Below, in pieces: positions 1-5,327 of a stretch of 5,352 nt of DNA; within the stretch, counting starts at the first letter, position 1, and each line of letters begins with the position of its first letter. The DNA comes from Kiritimatiellia bacterium (GTDB taxonomy: Bacteria > Verrucomicrobiota > Kiritimatiellia > RFP12 > UBA1067). The translations under genes and the position numbers were made by a program. Location: positions 1-5,352 of the forward strand of contig JAGCPM010000139.1 of NCBI GenBank assembly GCA_017965685.1, read 5' to 3'. The notes beneath the pieces were generated by a model, which did no database searches, was not told the origin of the DNA, and worked only from the letters and a program-made list of their open reading frames with translations.

Positions 1-188
1 GCATGCTCACGGACAGCCGCTCGTTCCTCAGCTACACGCGCCATGAATACTTCCGCCGCCTTCTCTGCCAGAAGTTCGGCGAGGAGATTGAGAAGGGCGA
101 ACTGCCGAACGACATCAAGTGGCTCGGCCAGATCGTGAGCGACATCTCGTTCAACAACGCAAATGCGTACTTCGGCTTCAATGCCTGA
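1..188 (+). CDS. uxaC: Glucuronate isomerase, C-terminal end (partial)
   Basis: This is the last 61 or so codons of a gene that begins before the window; the reading frame is open from base 1 and ends at TGA 186-188. UxaC interconverts D-glucuronate and D-fructuronate (and galacturonate/tagaturonate) in the cytoplasm, the first step of hexuronate breakdown. The visible stretch starts [19 protein letters not shown] and closes with an ND..LG.IV.DI.FNNA..YF pattern. Both are, from family knowledge, the conserved C-terminus of UxaC, including the SRSF and RHEYFRR blocks. No catalytic metal ligands can be checked because the barrel lies upstream. Its stop overlaps the next gene by 8 nt (or 26 nt with the earlier ATG), so the two are probably co-transcribed although their functions differ. 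No terminator separates them. The family call is confident; only this fragment is visible. Confidence 0.93.
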   Translation, partial: MLTDSRSFLSYTRHEYFRRLLCQKFGEEIEKGELPNDIKWLGQIVSDISFNNANAYFGFNA

Positions 189-1194
189 AGCCGGCGGGCG
201 TCTTCTGAGCGTGATAGTTCCGTGCCACAATGTGGCGCGGTGGCTCGGGAGGTGCCTCGACGAGATATTCGCCTCGCTGCCGGAGGATGGCGAAGTGATT
301 GCGGTGGACGACGGCTCGACCGACTCCACCGCAAACATTCTGTTTGAAGCCGCGCTCGCCGACAGCAGGGTTCGCGTTATCCGGCAGGACAACCGCGGCG
401 TGAGCGCCGCGCGCAATGCCGCGCTCGATGTCGCACATGGCAAATACGTGTTCTTCGTCGACCCAGATGACGGCGTGGAGCCCGATTTCTTTGCGTCGAT
501 GGTGTCCGCGATGGAGGAGGAAAACGCCGACTACTGCCTTTGCGCCTACAGGGAGAGAACCGATCTGTCCGACTCTTTCCGCGACGTGAGGCTGAAGAGC
601 GCTTACGACTGCCGCACGAACGAAGAGATAGTCTCGAAGTATCTGCCCAGGATATTCGGCTATTCCTTCGCCGACGTGCGAAGATGGTATCGCGGCGAAC
701 CTCTCTTCGCGCGGCGCGAATTCGCCACGGTGTGGCGTGCGGCGTTCAGGCGCGAGATAATCGAAAGGCACCGCATCCGCTTCGACGAAAGCATCGAACT
801 GAACGAAGACGCTATGTTCAACGCGGAGTATCTTCTCCGCTCGAACCGCATGGTTTCGATCGGCCAGCCGCTCTACCGCGTGACGGCGAGGGAAGGCGGT
901 CTCGTGCGTTCGGTGACGCGTGACAGGGCGCGCTACGCCGCTAACAAGCTCAGACTTCTCGAACGTCGCAAGGCCATCGATGCCATCTCCGGCGGCGCAC
1001 TGGCCCCTGTATATGCAGCGAGCAATGTATTCACCGCTATGGAGCTTTTGAAGCTTCGCCGCACAAGAGAATTGAAAATATTCCTTGCCGACGAAGCCGT
1101 GAAGTCGTCGCTGAAAGGCTTCCCGATTTCGCCGCGCCGTCCCATTGTAGCGCTGGTTTTTGGTATACTACGCATATGCAGCAATTTCTTGTGA
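181..1194 (+). CDS. Family 2 glycosyltransferase (GT-A fold)
   Basis: An inverting GT2 enzyme that probably transfers a sugar from a nucleotide-sugar donor during surface polysaccharide or O-antigen synthesis at the cytoplasmic face of the membrane. Numbered from the ATG at 181 (337 aa), it has the N-terminal strand [10 protein letters not shown] (about 8-17), the nucleotide-binding DDGSTD (43-48), RGVSAARN (72-79), the metal-binding DxD-type FVDPDD (92-97) and the acceptor-side NED (208-210), which supplies the usual catalytic base. The last 17 residues are hydrophobic and may help membrane association. The ATG at 181 gives an 8-nt overlap with uxaC and a normal GT2 N-terminus. An in-frame ATG at 163 would add six residues; neither has a clear ribosome binding site, so the start is uncertain. 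The 3' end overlaps the carrier-protein gene by 19 nt and contains an apparent promoter. Donor and acceptor cannot be told from sequence. Confidence 0.9.
   Translation: MPEAGGRLLSVIVPCHNVARWLGRCLDEIFASLPEDGEVIAVDDGSTDSTANILFEAALADSRVRVIRQDNRGVSAARNAALDVAHGKYVFFVDPDDGVEPDFFASMVSAMEEENADYCLCAYRERTDLSDSFRDVRLKSAYDCRTNEEIVSKYLPRIFGYSFADVRRWYRGEPLFARREFATVWRAAFRREIIERHRIRFDESIELNEDAMFNAEYLLRSNRMVSIGQPLYRVTAREGGLVRSVTRDRARYAANKLRLLERRKAIDAISGGALAPVYAASNVFTAMELLKLRRTRELKIFLADEAVKSSLKGFPISPRRPIVALVFGILRICSNFL
1157..1169 (+). promoter_or_regulatory. Extended -10 promoter inside the glycosyltransferase gene, reading into the acyl carrier protein
   Basis: TTTTTGGTATACT contains a TATACT hexamer (1164-1169) preceded by TGG, an extended -10 (TGn-TATAAT) arrangement. 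It differs at one base from the element before the tRNA gene (5291-5303). No good -35 lies 17-18 bp upstream (TCCCAT/CCCATT), so activity would depend on the extended -10. The expected transcription start, seven bases beyond the hexamer, is 1176, the A of the carrier-protein ATG. It would give the last three genes of the operon expression independent of uxaC. Inferred from sequence only. Confidence 0.55.
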
Positions 1195-1394
1195 GAGTCG
1201 CGGGGCTTCTCGAAGTCCCTGAAGTCGGGCCCGGAACGGATTTCCGCGAGGCTTTCCTGTGGGACAGCCTCACAGCGTTCGCGATTGTGGTGATGATTCG
1301 TCAGCGCTACGGGAAGACCGTGTCGATAGCGGACGTCAACGGCGCCAGAACGGTGGGCGATCTTGCGCATCTGGCGGGAGTGGAGGGGGAGTGA
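1176..1394 (+). CDS. Acyl carrier protein (phosphopantetheine-binding)
   Basis: A 72-residue acyl carrier protein that would hold an acyl group as a thioester on 4'-phosphopantetheine in the cytoplasm. The attachment serine is Ser31 in the WDSL motif (29-32), the normal DSL context at the start of helix II. Then follow a hydrophobic helix (about 33-46), YGKTVS, and a final helix introduced by ARTVGDL (58-64), as in the carrier proteins of surface-polysaccharide clusters. The length is typical, slightly short. It overlaps the glycosyltransferase gene by 19 nt and the next gene by 4 nt (GTGA). There is no Shine-Dalgarno sequence before the ATG; instead a promoter-like element places the transcript start at or next to the ATG, suggesting leaderless translation. 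No ketosynthase or acyl-ACP ligase is seen nearby, so the acyl group is unknown. It is unlikely to be the housekeeping AcpP, given the context and the divergent WDSL region. Confidence 0.88.
   Translation: MQQFLVRVAGLLEVPEVGPGTDFREAFLWDSLTAFAIVVMIRQRYGKTVSIADVNGARTVGDLAHLAGVEGE
1382..1386 (+). promoter_or_regulatory. Ribosome binding site fixing the GTG start of the acyltransferase
   Basis: GGAGG lies four bases before GTG 1391, inside the last codons of the carrier-protein gene. The G-run that follows also allows slightly different pairings. It supports the GTG start over an in-frame ATG at 1259, which would translate most of the carrier-protein gene in the wrong frame, and over ATG 1437, which would remove the GAGGFG motif. 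Confidence 0.6.
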
Positions 1395-2023
1395 AGCATC
1401 TCGTCATAATCGGCGCCGGAGGGTTCGGGCGCGAAATGTTCGCCGCCGCGACCAATGCGCGCGGTTACATGGAATCGTTCGACGTGAAGGGGTTCCTGGA
1501 CGAGAATCCGCGCGCCCTTGACGGCTTTGCGGACTACCCTGAGATAATCGGCGCGCCTTCGACCTATGCTCCGCAGGAAGGAGACGTGTTCATAACCGCG
1601 CTCGGGAATATTGCCTCGCGCAGGAAATGTGCGGCCATAATCGCGGAGAAGGGCGGAGAGTTCATTTCCATCGTCGCGAAAACCGCTTTCATCGGGACGA
1701 ACGTCCGCATCGGGAAGGGGAGCTTCATCGCGAACAACGCCACCTTGACCGCCGACATCACCATTGGCGACCACGCTTGCGTGTTCCATTCCTCTTCTGT
1801 CGGGCACGACAGCGTGCTTGGCGACTTTTCCCACGTTTACGCGCAATGCTCCATCGGCGGTGCGGTCAGAGTCGGCGAAGGTGCCAGAATATTTCCCGGT
1901 GCGGTTGTCGTTCCTCGCCGAAGGATTGGCAGGGATTCGACCGTCGGCGCGGGTTCGACCGTGCTTATCGATGTGGAAGATGGTAAAACGGTATTCGGTT
2001 CGCCCGCAATGGAAATTGCCTGA
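1391..2023 (+). CDS. NeuD/PglD-family sugar O/N-acyltransferase (left-handed beta-helix)
   Basis: A 210-residue acyltransferase of the NeuD/PglD type, cytoplasmic and usually trimeric, which transfers an acetyl or other acyl group to a nucleotide sugar or sugar acid. The N-terminal part has the small Rossmann-like nucleotide-sugar domain, KHLVIIGAGGFGRE (2-15), then VKGFLDENP (32-40) and an ALGN motif (70-73). From about residue 92 it becomes imperfect hexapeptide repeats (IGTNVRIGKG, ITIGDHA, VRVGEGA, RIGRDSTVGAGS), the left-handed beta-helix that binds acyl-CoA. His139 in VGHDSVLGDFSH aligns by eye with the catalytic base of PglD. The C-terminal GKTVFGSPA is also typical. GTG is preferred as the start because of the GGAGG and the 4-nt overlap with the carrier-protein gene. 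Its own stop overlaps the next ATG by one base (TGATG). Being beside an ACP raises the possibility that the donor is acyl-ACP rather than acetyl-CoA; this is inference. Confidence 0.87.
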   Translation: MKHLVIIGAGGFGREMFAAATNARGYMESFDVKGFLDENPRALDGFADYPEIIGAPSTYAPQEGDVFITALGNIASRRKCAAIIAEKGGEFISIVAKTAFIGTNVRIGKGSFIANNATLTADITIGDHACVFHSSSVGHDSVLGDFSHVYAQCSIGGAVRVGEGARIFPGAVVVPRRRIGRDSTVGAGSTVLIDVEDGKTVFGSPAMEIA

Positions 2024-2532
2024 TGAAATCTTCCTGCACCTTCATTCGCCATCTTTCATTCTTCATTTTCCATTTTCTTCTGCTTCACTTGTCCGCCTTT
2101 TCTTTCGAAGAAGCGTATGTAGGAGCCGGCGCGATTGCCGTTATGCCTCAAGGCGGCGCCAAAATGCGCCATCGTGTAGGGGCGGCGGCGAATGCTGGGG
2201 CGTATGTGACGGACTATCTTGCACTCGAGGCGGAAGCGGGCGTCCTTGAGGGGCAGACCGCGCTCGCCGCCAGAGGATTGTGGCATTTGCAGGGCTTTGA
2301 GGAGTTCGGCCTTCTTTTCGGCTACGAGAGGTTTGATCCCTTCTTGAGTCTTGGCGCCAGAGGCTTTCTTGGCGACGGACGCGGAGATGCGGGGCCGACA
2401 TTCGGACTTGGCGCGATGTACTACCTTTCAGACAACTGGGCTTTGAGGCTTGACGCGGATGCCACTATCGGTCTTGATGTTTCGCCCAAGGGAATCTATT
2501 GCGTTTCGGCCGGCCTGAGGTATTCTTTCTAG
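2023..2532 (+). CDS. Small outer-membrane beta-barrel protein (OmpA/Opa/OmpW-like)
   Basis: A 169-residue secreted protein. It has a short basic N-terminus (K2, R9, H10), a hydrophobic core FFIFHFLLLHLSAF (13-26) and a likely signal-peptidase site after Ala-Phe-Ser (25-27). The remaining 140 or so residues alternate polar and hydrophobic positions with frequent glycine and aromatics. The FDPFLSLGARGF (104-115) and YYLSDNWALRLDAD (133-146) segments resemble strand pairs of eight-stranded barrels, and the protein ends GLRYSF with the C-terminal phenylalanine recognised by the BAM machinery. A size of about 15 kDa mature fits an 8-strand barrel without a periplasmic domain. The start is ATG 2023, one base overlapping the acyltransferase stop, with a weak GGAA eight bases upstream. 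Its first codons contain a heptanucleotide repeat. No specific function is recognised; it may be a surface or envelope protein linked to the glycan genes. Confidence 0.8.
   Translation: MKSSCTFIRHLSFFIFHFLLLHLSAFSFEEAYVGAGAIAVMPQGGAKMRHRVGAAANAGAYVTDYLALEAEAGVLEGQTALAARGLWHLQGFEEFGLLFGYERFDPFLSLGARGFLGDGRGDAGPTFGLGAMYYLSDNWALRLDADATIGLDVSPKGIYCVSAGLRYSF
2043..2077 (+). repeat. Degenerate heptanucleotide tandem repeat in the signal-peptide codons
   Basis: Five adjacent 7-base units start at 2043, 2050, 2057, 2064 and 2071: CATTCGC, CATCTTT, CATTCTT, CATTTTC, CATTTTC. The CAT phase is kept exactly every seven bases and the last two units are identical. The strand is strongly pyrimidine-rich compared with the surrounding GC-rich genes. 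The tract encodes roughly residues 7-19 of the beta-barrel precursor. As 7 is not a multiple of 3, gain or loss of a unit would shift the reading frame. The periodicity is seen directly; any slippage role is inference. Confidence 0.75.
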
Positions 2533-2552
2533 CGGCTACCTGAAGCCGAGAA
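2527..2552. terminator. Possible bidirectional hairpin at the convergent gene ends
   Basis: CGGCT (2533-2537) can pair with AGCCG (2544-2548) around a 6-base loop, and TTCT (2527-2530) with AGAA (2549-2552) across a 2-base bulge. It sits exactly where the plus-strand operon (stop 2530-2532) and minus-strand operon (stop 2536-2538) meet. No T-run follows on either strand, so it does not meet the usual intrinsic-terminator pattern. Confidence 0.25.
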
Positions 2553-3135
2553 TCTTGTGAAGCTGGACGGAAAGCGACCAGTCTCCGAGTTCCTTTAGCG
2601 CGTCCTTCGCGGCCGCCCAGTCTATTGCTCCGCCTCTGTCGCATGGCGAGACGTAATAGTCCGTCGCGACTATCATCTTTCGCACTTTCCGGCAGAAATC
2701 GACCGTTTTCGGCATGGAAGCGACTACGCGCACCTCGTCTGCGCGGTCCAGCTTAATGGGGACTGTCCCCAGTTCGGCCTTGGGCGAAGCGGCGATGTAG
2801 TCCACGAATTCGAGCCATGGGGCGTCGTCGAAGCCGCATGTCGCGTTCGTCTCGACCGCTATCCAATAGCCGCGCTCCTTTAGCGCCGCGACGAGTTCGG
2901 CCATTCCTTCCGCCATGGTCGGCTCGCCGCCTGTCAGCACTACGCTCTTGTGCCGCAACGATTCTATTTCGGAGAGCAGTTCTTCCAGAGAAATAGAAAA
3001 CCTTGGCGCGATATCTGTGTCGCACCACGGGCATTTCAGGTTGCATCCGGCCAGGCGCACGAACACGCACTGGCGGCCGGAGTTTCTTCCTTCGCCTTGC
3101 AAAGACGCGAAGATCTCCACAAGGCGGTATTTCAT
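2536..3135 (-). CDS. queE: 7-carboxy-7-deazaguanine synthase (radical SAM, queuosine pathway)
   Basis: QueE converts 6-carboxy-5,6,7,8-tetrahydropterin to 7-carboxy-7-deazaguanine, the ring-contraction step on the way to preQ0 and tRNA queuosine; it is a cytosolic radical SAM enzyme. Numbered from the ATG at 3135 (199 aa), the protein opens MKYRLVEIFASLQGEG, the family's usual N-terminus. The 4Fe-4S/SAM motif CNLKCPWC follows, with cysteines 31, 35 and 38 (CX3CX2C), then LTGGEP (67-72) for SAM binding, a conserved ETNAT, and the C-terminal LSVQLHKILGFR. The length is near that of compact QueE proteins. The ATG overlaps the argD stop by four bases (ATGA), so translation is probably coupled. 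A TTG at 3144 would add three residues but fits the family start less well. It is the last gene of an argB-argD-queE operon; queC, queD and queF are not visible. The placement among arginine genes is unusual. Confidence 0.93.
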   Translation of the reverse strand: MKYRLVEIFASLQGEGRNSGRQCVFVRLAGCNLKCPWCDTDIAPRFSISLEELLSEIESLRHKSVVLTGGEPTMAEGMAELVAALKERGYWIAVETNATCGFDDAPWLEFVDYIAASPKAELGTVPIKLDRADEVRVVASMPKTVDFCRKVRKMIVATDYYVSPCDRGGAIDWAAAKDALKELGDWSLSVQLHKILGFR

Positions 3136-4328
3136 TCTCCCCAAAGTTCGTCGAGCGCGTCGTTGATCATGTCGACGGCGTCCTCGAGATCTTCCTCCTT
3201 CAGTGTCAGCGGAGGAAGGAAACGGACGACATTGCCCTTCGCCGTGAGCGCGAGAAGTCCCATCGACTTGAGCGATTCAACGACCTCTGCGGGGTCTCCG
3301 TCGATCGCGAGCCCGAGCATCAGACCCTTGCCGCGCACTTCAAGGGCCTGATCGTACTTGTCGACCGTGGCTTCGAGGGCTTCCTTGAGAAGTCCGCCAA
3401 TTTCTTTAGCGCGCTCAAGGAGGTTCTCATCCTCTATGGTGGCAATGACCGCGAGCGCCGCCGCAGCGGCCACGGGGTTGCCTCCGAAAGTGGAAGCGTG
3501 GGATCCGGGCGTGAAGACGTCCGCAAGCTTCTCGTTCGAGACAAGCGCGCCCATCGGGATTCCGTCCGCGAGCGATTTGGCGAGGGTGAACATGTCCGGC
3601 TTTATGCCGTAGCCCTGCCATGCGAACCAGTCGCCGGTGCGGCCCATGCCCGTCTGCACCTCGTCGCAGATTAGAAGGAGGTTCTTTTCGTCGCAAAGCG
3701 CCCTGAGGGCCGTCATGAACTCAGGAGTTGCGGGCGTCACGCCGCCCTCGCCCTGGATGCATTCGACCATCACAGCGACGGTCTTGTCGTCGATTGCGGT
3801 CTTGACGCTTTCGATGTCGTTGAAGTCGGCGTATGCGAAGCCTGGCGTAAGGGGATCGTAGCCTTCCTGGCACCAGGCCCGTCCCGTCGCGGCGAGGGTG
3901 GTCACGGTGCGGCCGTGGAAGCCCTGGCGGAAGGTGACTATTCCGTACCTGCCGCCGTTGGCCGCGCCCCACTTGCGGGCGAGCTTGATCGCGGCCTCGT
4001 TGGCCTCCGCGCCGGAGTTGCAGAAGAATGCTTTGCCGCCGAGACCCGAAAGGGAGACGAGCTTCGTGGCGAGGACCGCCGCCGGCTCGTTGGCGAAGAG
4101 GTTCGACGCGTGCGTGAGCTTTGTGGCTTGCGCCTGGATCGCGTCAACCACGTTCGGGTGGCAGTGGCCCACGTTGTGCACTCCTATGCCGGAAGTGAAG
4201 TCGTAGTATGAATGGTTTTCCGCGTCTCTGACGATCACGCCCTTGCCGCTCGCTATCACCAGCGACGGCGAGTAGGTGGGCATCGTGTTTTCCCTGTACA
4301 GTTCAAGGATGTCTTCGTTCTTGCTCAT
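3132..4328 (-). CDS. argD: Acetylornithine aminotransferase (class III PLP enzyme)
   Basis: ArgD makes N-acetylornithine from N-acetylglutamate semialdehyde with glutamate as amino donor (step 4 of arginine synthesis); many homologues also act on succinyldiaminopimelate in lysine synthesis. The 398 residues match the family length. Visible features are YYDFTSGIGVHNVGHCHP (41-58), NSGAEANEAAIKLAR (104-118) with the phosphate-binding SGAEAN, FHGRT (137-141), the cofactor-contacting ICDEVQTGMGRTG (220-232, Asp222), the Schiff-base lysine Lys251 in TLAKSLADGIPMGA, and STFGGNP (279-285). The ATG at 4328 overlaps the argB stop (ATGA) and has GGAG eight bases upstream; the stop overlaps the queE start in the same way. 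Acetylornithine rather than ornithine or GABA transaminase is favoured by the pairing with argB and by the overall ArgD-like sequence. The housekeeping context and intact motifs show no sign of damage. Confidence 0.95.
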   Translation of the reverse strand: MSKNEDILELYRENTMPTYSPSLVIASGKGVIVRDAENHSYYDFTSGIGVHNVGHCHPNVVDAIQAQATKLTHASNLFANEPAAVLATKLVSLSGLGGKAFFCNSGAEANEAAIKLARKWGAANGGRYGIVTFRQGFHGRTVTTLAATGRAWCQEGYDPLTPGFAYADFNDIESVKTAIDDKTVAVMVECIQGEGGVTPATPEFMTALRALCDEKNLLLICDEVQTGMGRTGDWFAWQGYGIKPDMFTLAKSLADGIPMGALVSNEKLADVFTPGSHASTFGGNPVAAAAALAVIATIEDENLLERAKEIGGLLKEALEATVDKYDQALEVRGKGLMLGLAIDGDPAEVVESLKSMGLLALTAKGNVVRFLPPLTLKEEDLEDAVDMINDALDELWGE

Positions 4329-5185
4329 TGTGTTATCTCCGTTCCCACGCCTTCGCGCGTGAATATTTCCAGTAAAAGCGAATGCGCCATCCTGCCGTCG
4401 ACAAGATGGACTTTCCTTACGCCGCTCCTTATGGCATCGCAGCAGCTGTCGATCTTCGGGAGCATGCCGCCCGAGATTACTCCCTGGCTCTTAAGCGCCT
4501 CTACGCTCTTGAGGTGCAGGGTCGAAAGAAGGGTCTTCGGGTCGTTCGGATCCTTGAGGAGTCCAGGCACGTCGGATACGAGCGCGAACTTTCTCACCCT
4601 GAGGGCCTTGGCGAGCGCGGCGGCGGCGATGTCGGCATTGACATTGTAGAGGTGCTGGTCGTCCACTCCCGTCGCGATGGGGGTTACGACCGGTATTATG
4701 CCCGCTTCCAGCATCTCCAGAGTCGCGCGCGGATCGACGCTGACTATCTCGCCCACATATCCGCGGTCGGGGGAGGCGATTTTCTTCGCGCCGAACATCC
4801 AGTTGCCGTGCAGCGTGCGCGCGTTGACCCCTTTGGCCTGCAGGCGCAGTATGAGGTCGGTGTTGACCACGTTGTTGAGCGTGCGCCTCACTATCTCCAT
4901 TGTTTTCTCGTCGGTGACCCTCTGACCGTCGACGAACTTCGGTTCGGCGCCCGCCTCCTTTATGGCTTTGGAGATCGCCTTTCCGCCGCCGTGGACGATG
5001 ACCACCTTTATTCCGACCGCGCGAAGAAAGGCGATGTCGTTCATCAGCGAGTCGAGGTTCTCCTCGACCTCCATCACGCTGCCGCCGAGCTTGACGAGCA
5101 CGACGGAGCCCTTGAAGTCCAAGATGTAGGCCAGCGCCTCGGTCAGGACCGATGCCTTTGCCATGGCTGTAGAGATTTCTTCCAT
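4325..5185 (-). CDS. argB: N-acetylglutamate kinase
   Basis: ArgB phosphorylates N-acetylglutamate with ATP, step 2 of ornithine/arginine synthesis, in the cytoplasm. The 286 residues contain the amino-acid kinase fold: VVLVKLGGS (28-36) with Lys32, IVHGGGKA (63-70), the substrate arginine in FVDGQRVTD (Arg89), YNVNADIAAAALAKAL (180-195) with Asp185, the organiser aspartate, FALVSDVPGLLKD (200-212), and SGGMLPK (238-244) with Lys244 for transition-state stabilisation. An N-terminal helix of about 20 residues before the kinase core and the C-terminal EIFTREGVGTEI resemble hexameric, arginine-inhibited kinases such as that of Thermotoga, so feedback inhibition by arginine is likely (inference). 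ATG 5185 lies only 12 bases past a strong -10 element, leaving a leader of about 6 nt. An in-frame ATG at 5164 (seven residues shorter) would give a 27-nt leader with a weak, distant GGAAG. It is the first gene of argB-argD-queE. Confidence 0.95.
   Translation of the reverse strand: MEEISTAMAKASVLTEALAYILDFKGSVVLVKLGGSVMEVEENLDSLMNDIAFLRAVGIKVVIVHGGGKAISKAIKEAGAEPKFVDGQRVTDEKTMEIVRRTLNNVVNTDLILRLQAKGVNARTLHGNWMFGAKKIASPDRGYVGEIVSVDPRATLEMLEAGIIPVVTPIATGVDDQHLYNVNADIAAAALAKALRVRKFALVSDVPGLLKDPNDPKTLLSTLHLKSVEALKSQGVISGGMLPKIDSCCDAIRSGVRKVHLVDGRMAHSLLLEIFTREGVGTEITQ
4337..4340 (-). promoter_or_regulatory. Ribosome binding site of argD
   Basis: GGAG within the final codons of argB lies eight bases before the argD ATG. 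It confirms that this organism uses canonical Shine-Dalgarno starts inside operons, in contrast to the promoter-proximal argB and carrier-protein genes, which lack one at normal spacing. Confidence 0.65.
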
Positions 5186-5197
5186 ATAAGGTATTAC

Positions 5198-5227
5198 AGT
5201 ATATCAAATATCCTTCCCCGAAGTCAA
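5198..5227 (-). promoter_or_regulatory. Sigma70-type promoter of argB-argD-queE
   Basis: On the minus strand TTGACT (5227-5222, five of six matches to TTGACA) is followed after 18 bp by TATACT (5203-5198), itself preceded by TGA to form an extended -10 within TTTGATATACT. The expected start is near 5191, about six bases before argB ATG 5185. No arginine-repressor (ARG box) palindrome was recognised around it. Confidence 0.75.
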
Positions 5228-5228
5228 G

Positions 5229-5246
5229 CGGCGGGCGGCGGGAGGG
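5229..5246. repeat. G-rich heptamer duplication in the divergent promoter region
   Basis: CGGCGGG occurs twice in perfect tandem (5229-5235 and 5236-5242) and is followed by AGGG. The plus strand therefore has five closely spaced runs of two or three Gs, enough for a two-tier G-quadruplex in principle. It starts two bases upstream of the argB -35 element. Role unknown; in a GC-rich genome it may be chance. Confidence 0.5.
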
Positions 5247-5273
5247 TTCGGCAAAAAAGTTTCAGATACCCCC

Positions 5274-5303
5274 TTGCGCGACATGGGGGATTTTTGATAT
5301 ACT
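5274..5303 (+). promoter_or_regulatory. Promoter of the tRNA gene
   Basis: TTGCGC (5274-5279) and TATACT (5298-5303) are 18 bp apart, the same spacer as the argB promoter, and the -10 is extended by TGA within TTTTTGATATACT. The following TACCCGAG is GC-rich, as in the discriminators of stable-RNA promoters. The predicted start, near 5310, leaves an 18-nt leader for RNase P removal. A run of six A (5253-5258) lies where a UP element would be. Confidence 0.72.
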
Positions 5304-5327
5304 TACCCGAGTTTCGTCTCCCGAGAG

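Noticed and set aside
178..771. 197-codon minus-strand open frame inside the glycosyltransferase
   Set aside because: Antisense shadow; the plus frame holds the complete GT2 motif set.
1259..1390. Longer acyltransferase starting at ATG 1259
   Set aside because: The extra 44 residues are the carrier-protein sequence read out of frame. GTG 1391 with GGAGG gives the normal family N-terminus.
1307..1846. 179-codon minus-strand open frame under the carrier protein and acyltransferase
   Set aside because: Antisense shadow with no family resemblance; the plus frames encode a clear ACP and beta-helix enzyme.
3136..3144. TTG start for queE at 3144
   Set aside because: ATG 3135 gives the canonical QueE N-terminus and a 4-nt ATGA overlap with argD, like the argB-argD junction.
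3003..3674. 223-codon plus-strand open frame opposite argD/queE
   Set aside because: It lies wholly antisense to two genes with intact family motifs, and its translation is rich in Arg/Glu/Gly with no recognisable domain.
4491..5207. 238-codon minus-strand open frame overlapping argB
   Set aside because: It is a frame shadow of argB, dominated by Arg, Gly and His from GC-rich codons. The argB frame carries all kinase motifs.
5269..5295. CCCCC (5269-5273) / GGGGG (5285-5289) hairpin followed by five T, resembling a terminator
   Set aside because: The stem is only 5 bp with an 11-base loop, and it overlaps the -35 and T-run of the better supported tRNA promoter. No plus-strand gene upstream needs terminating there.
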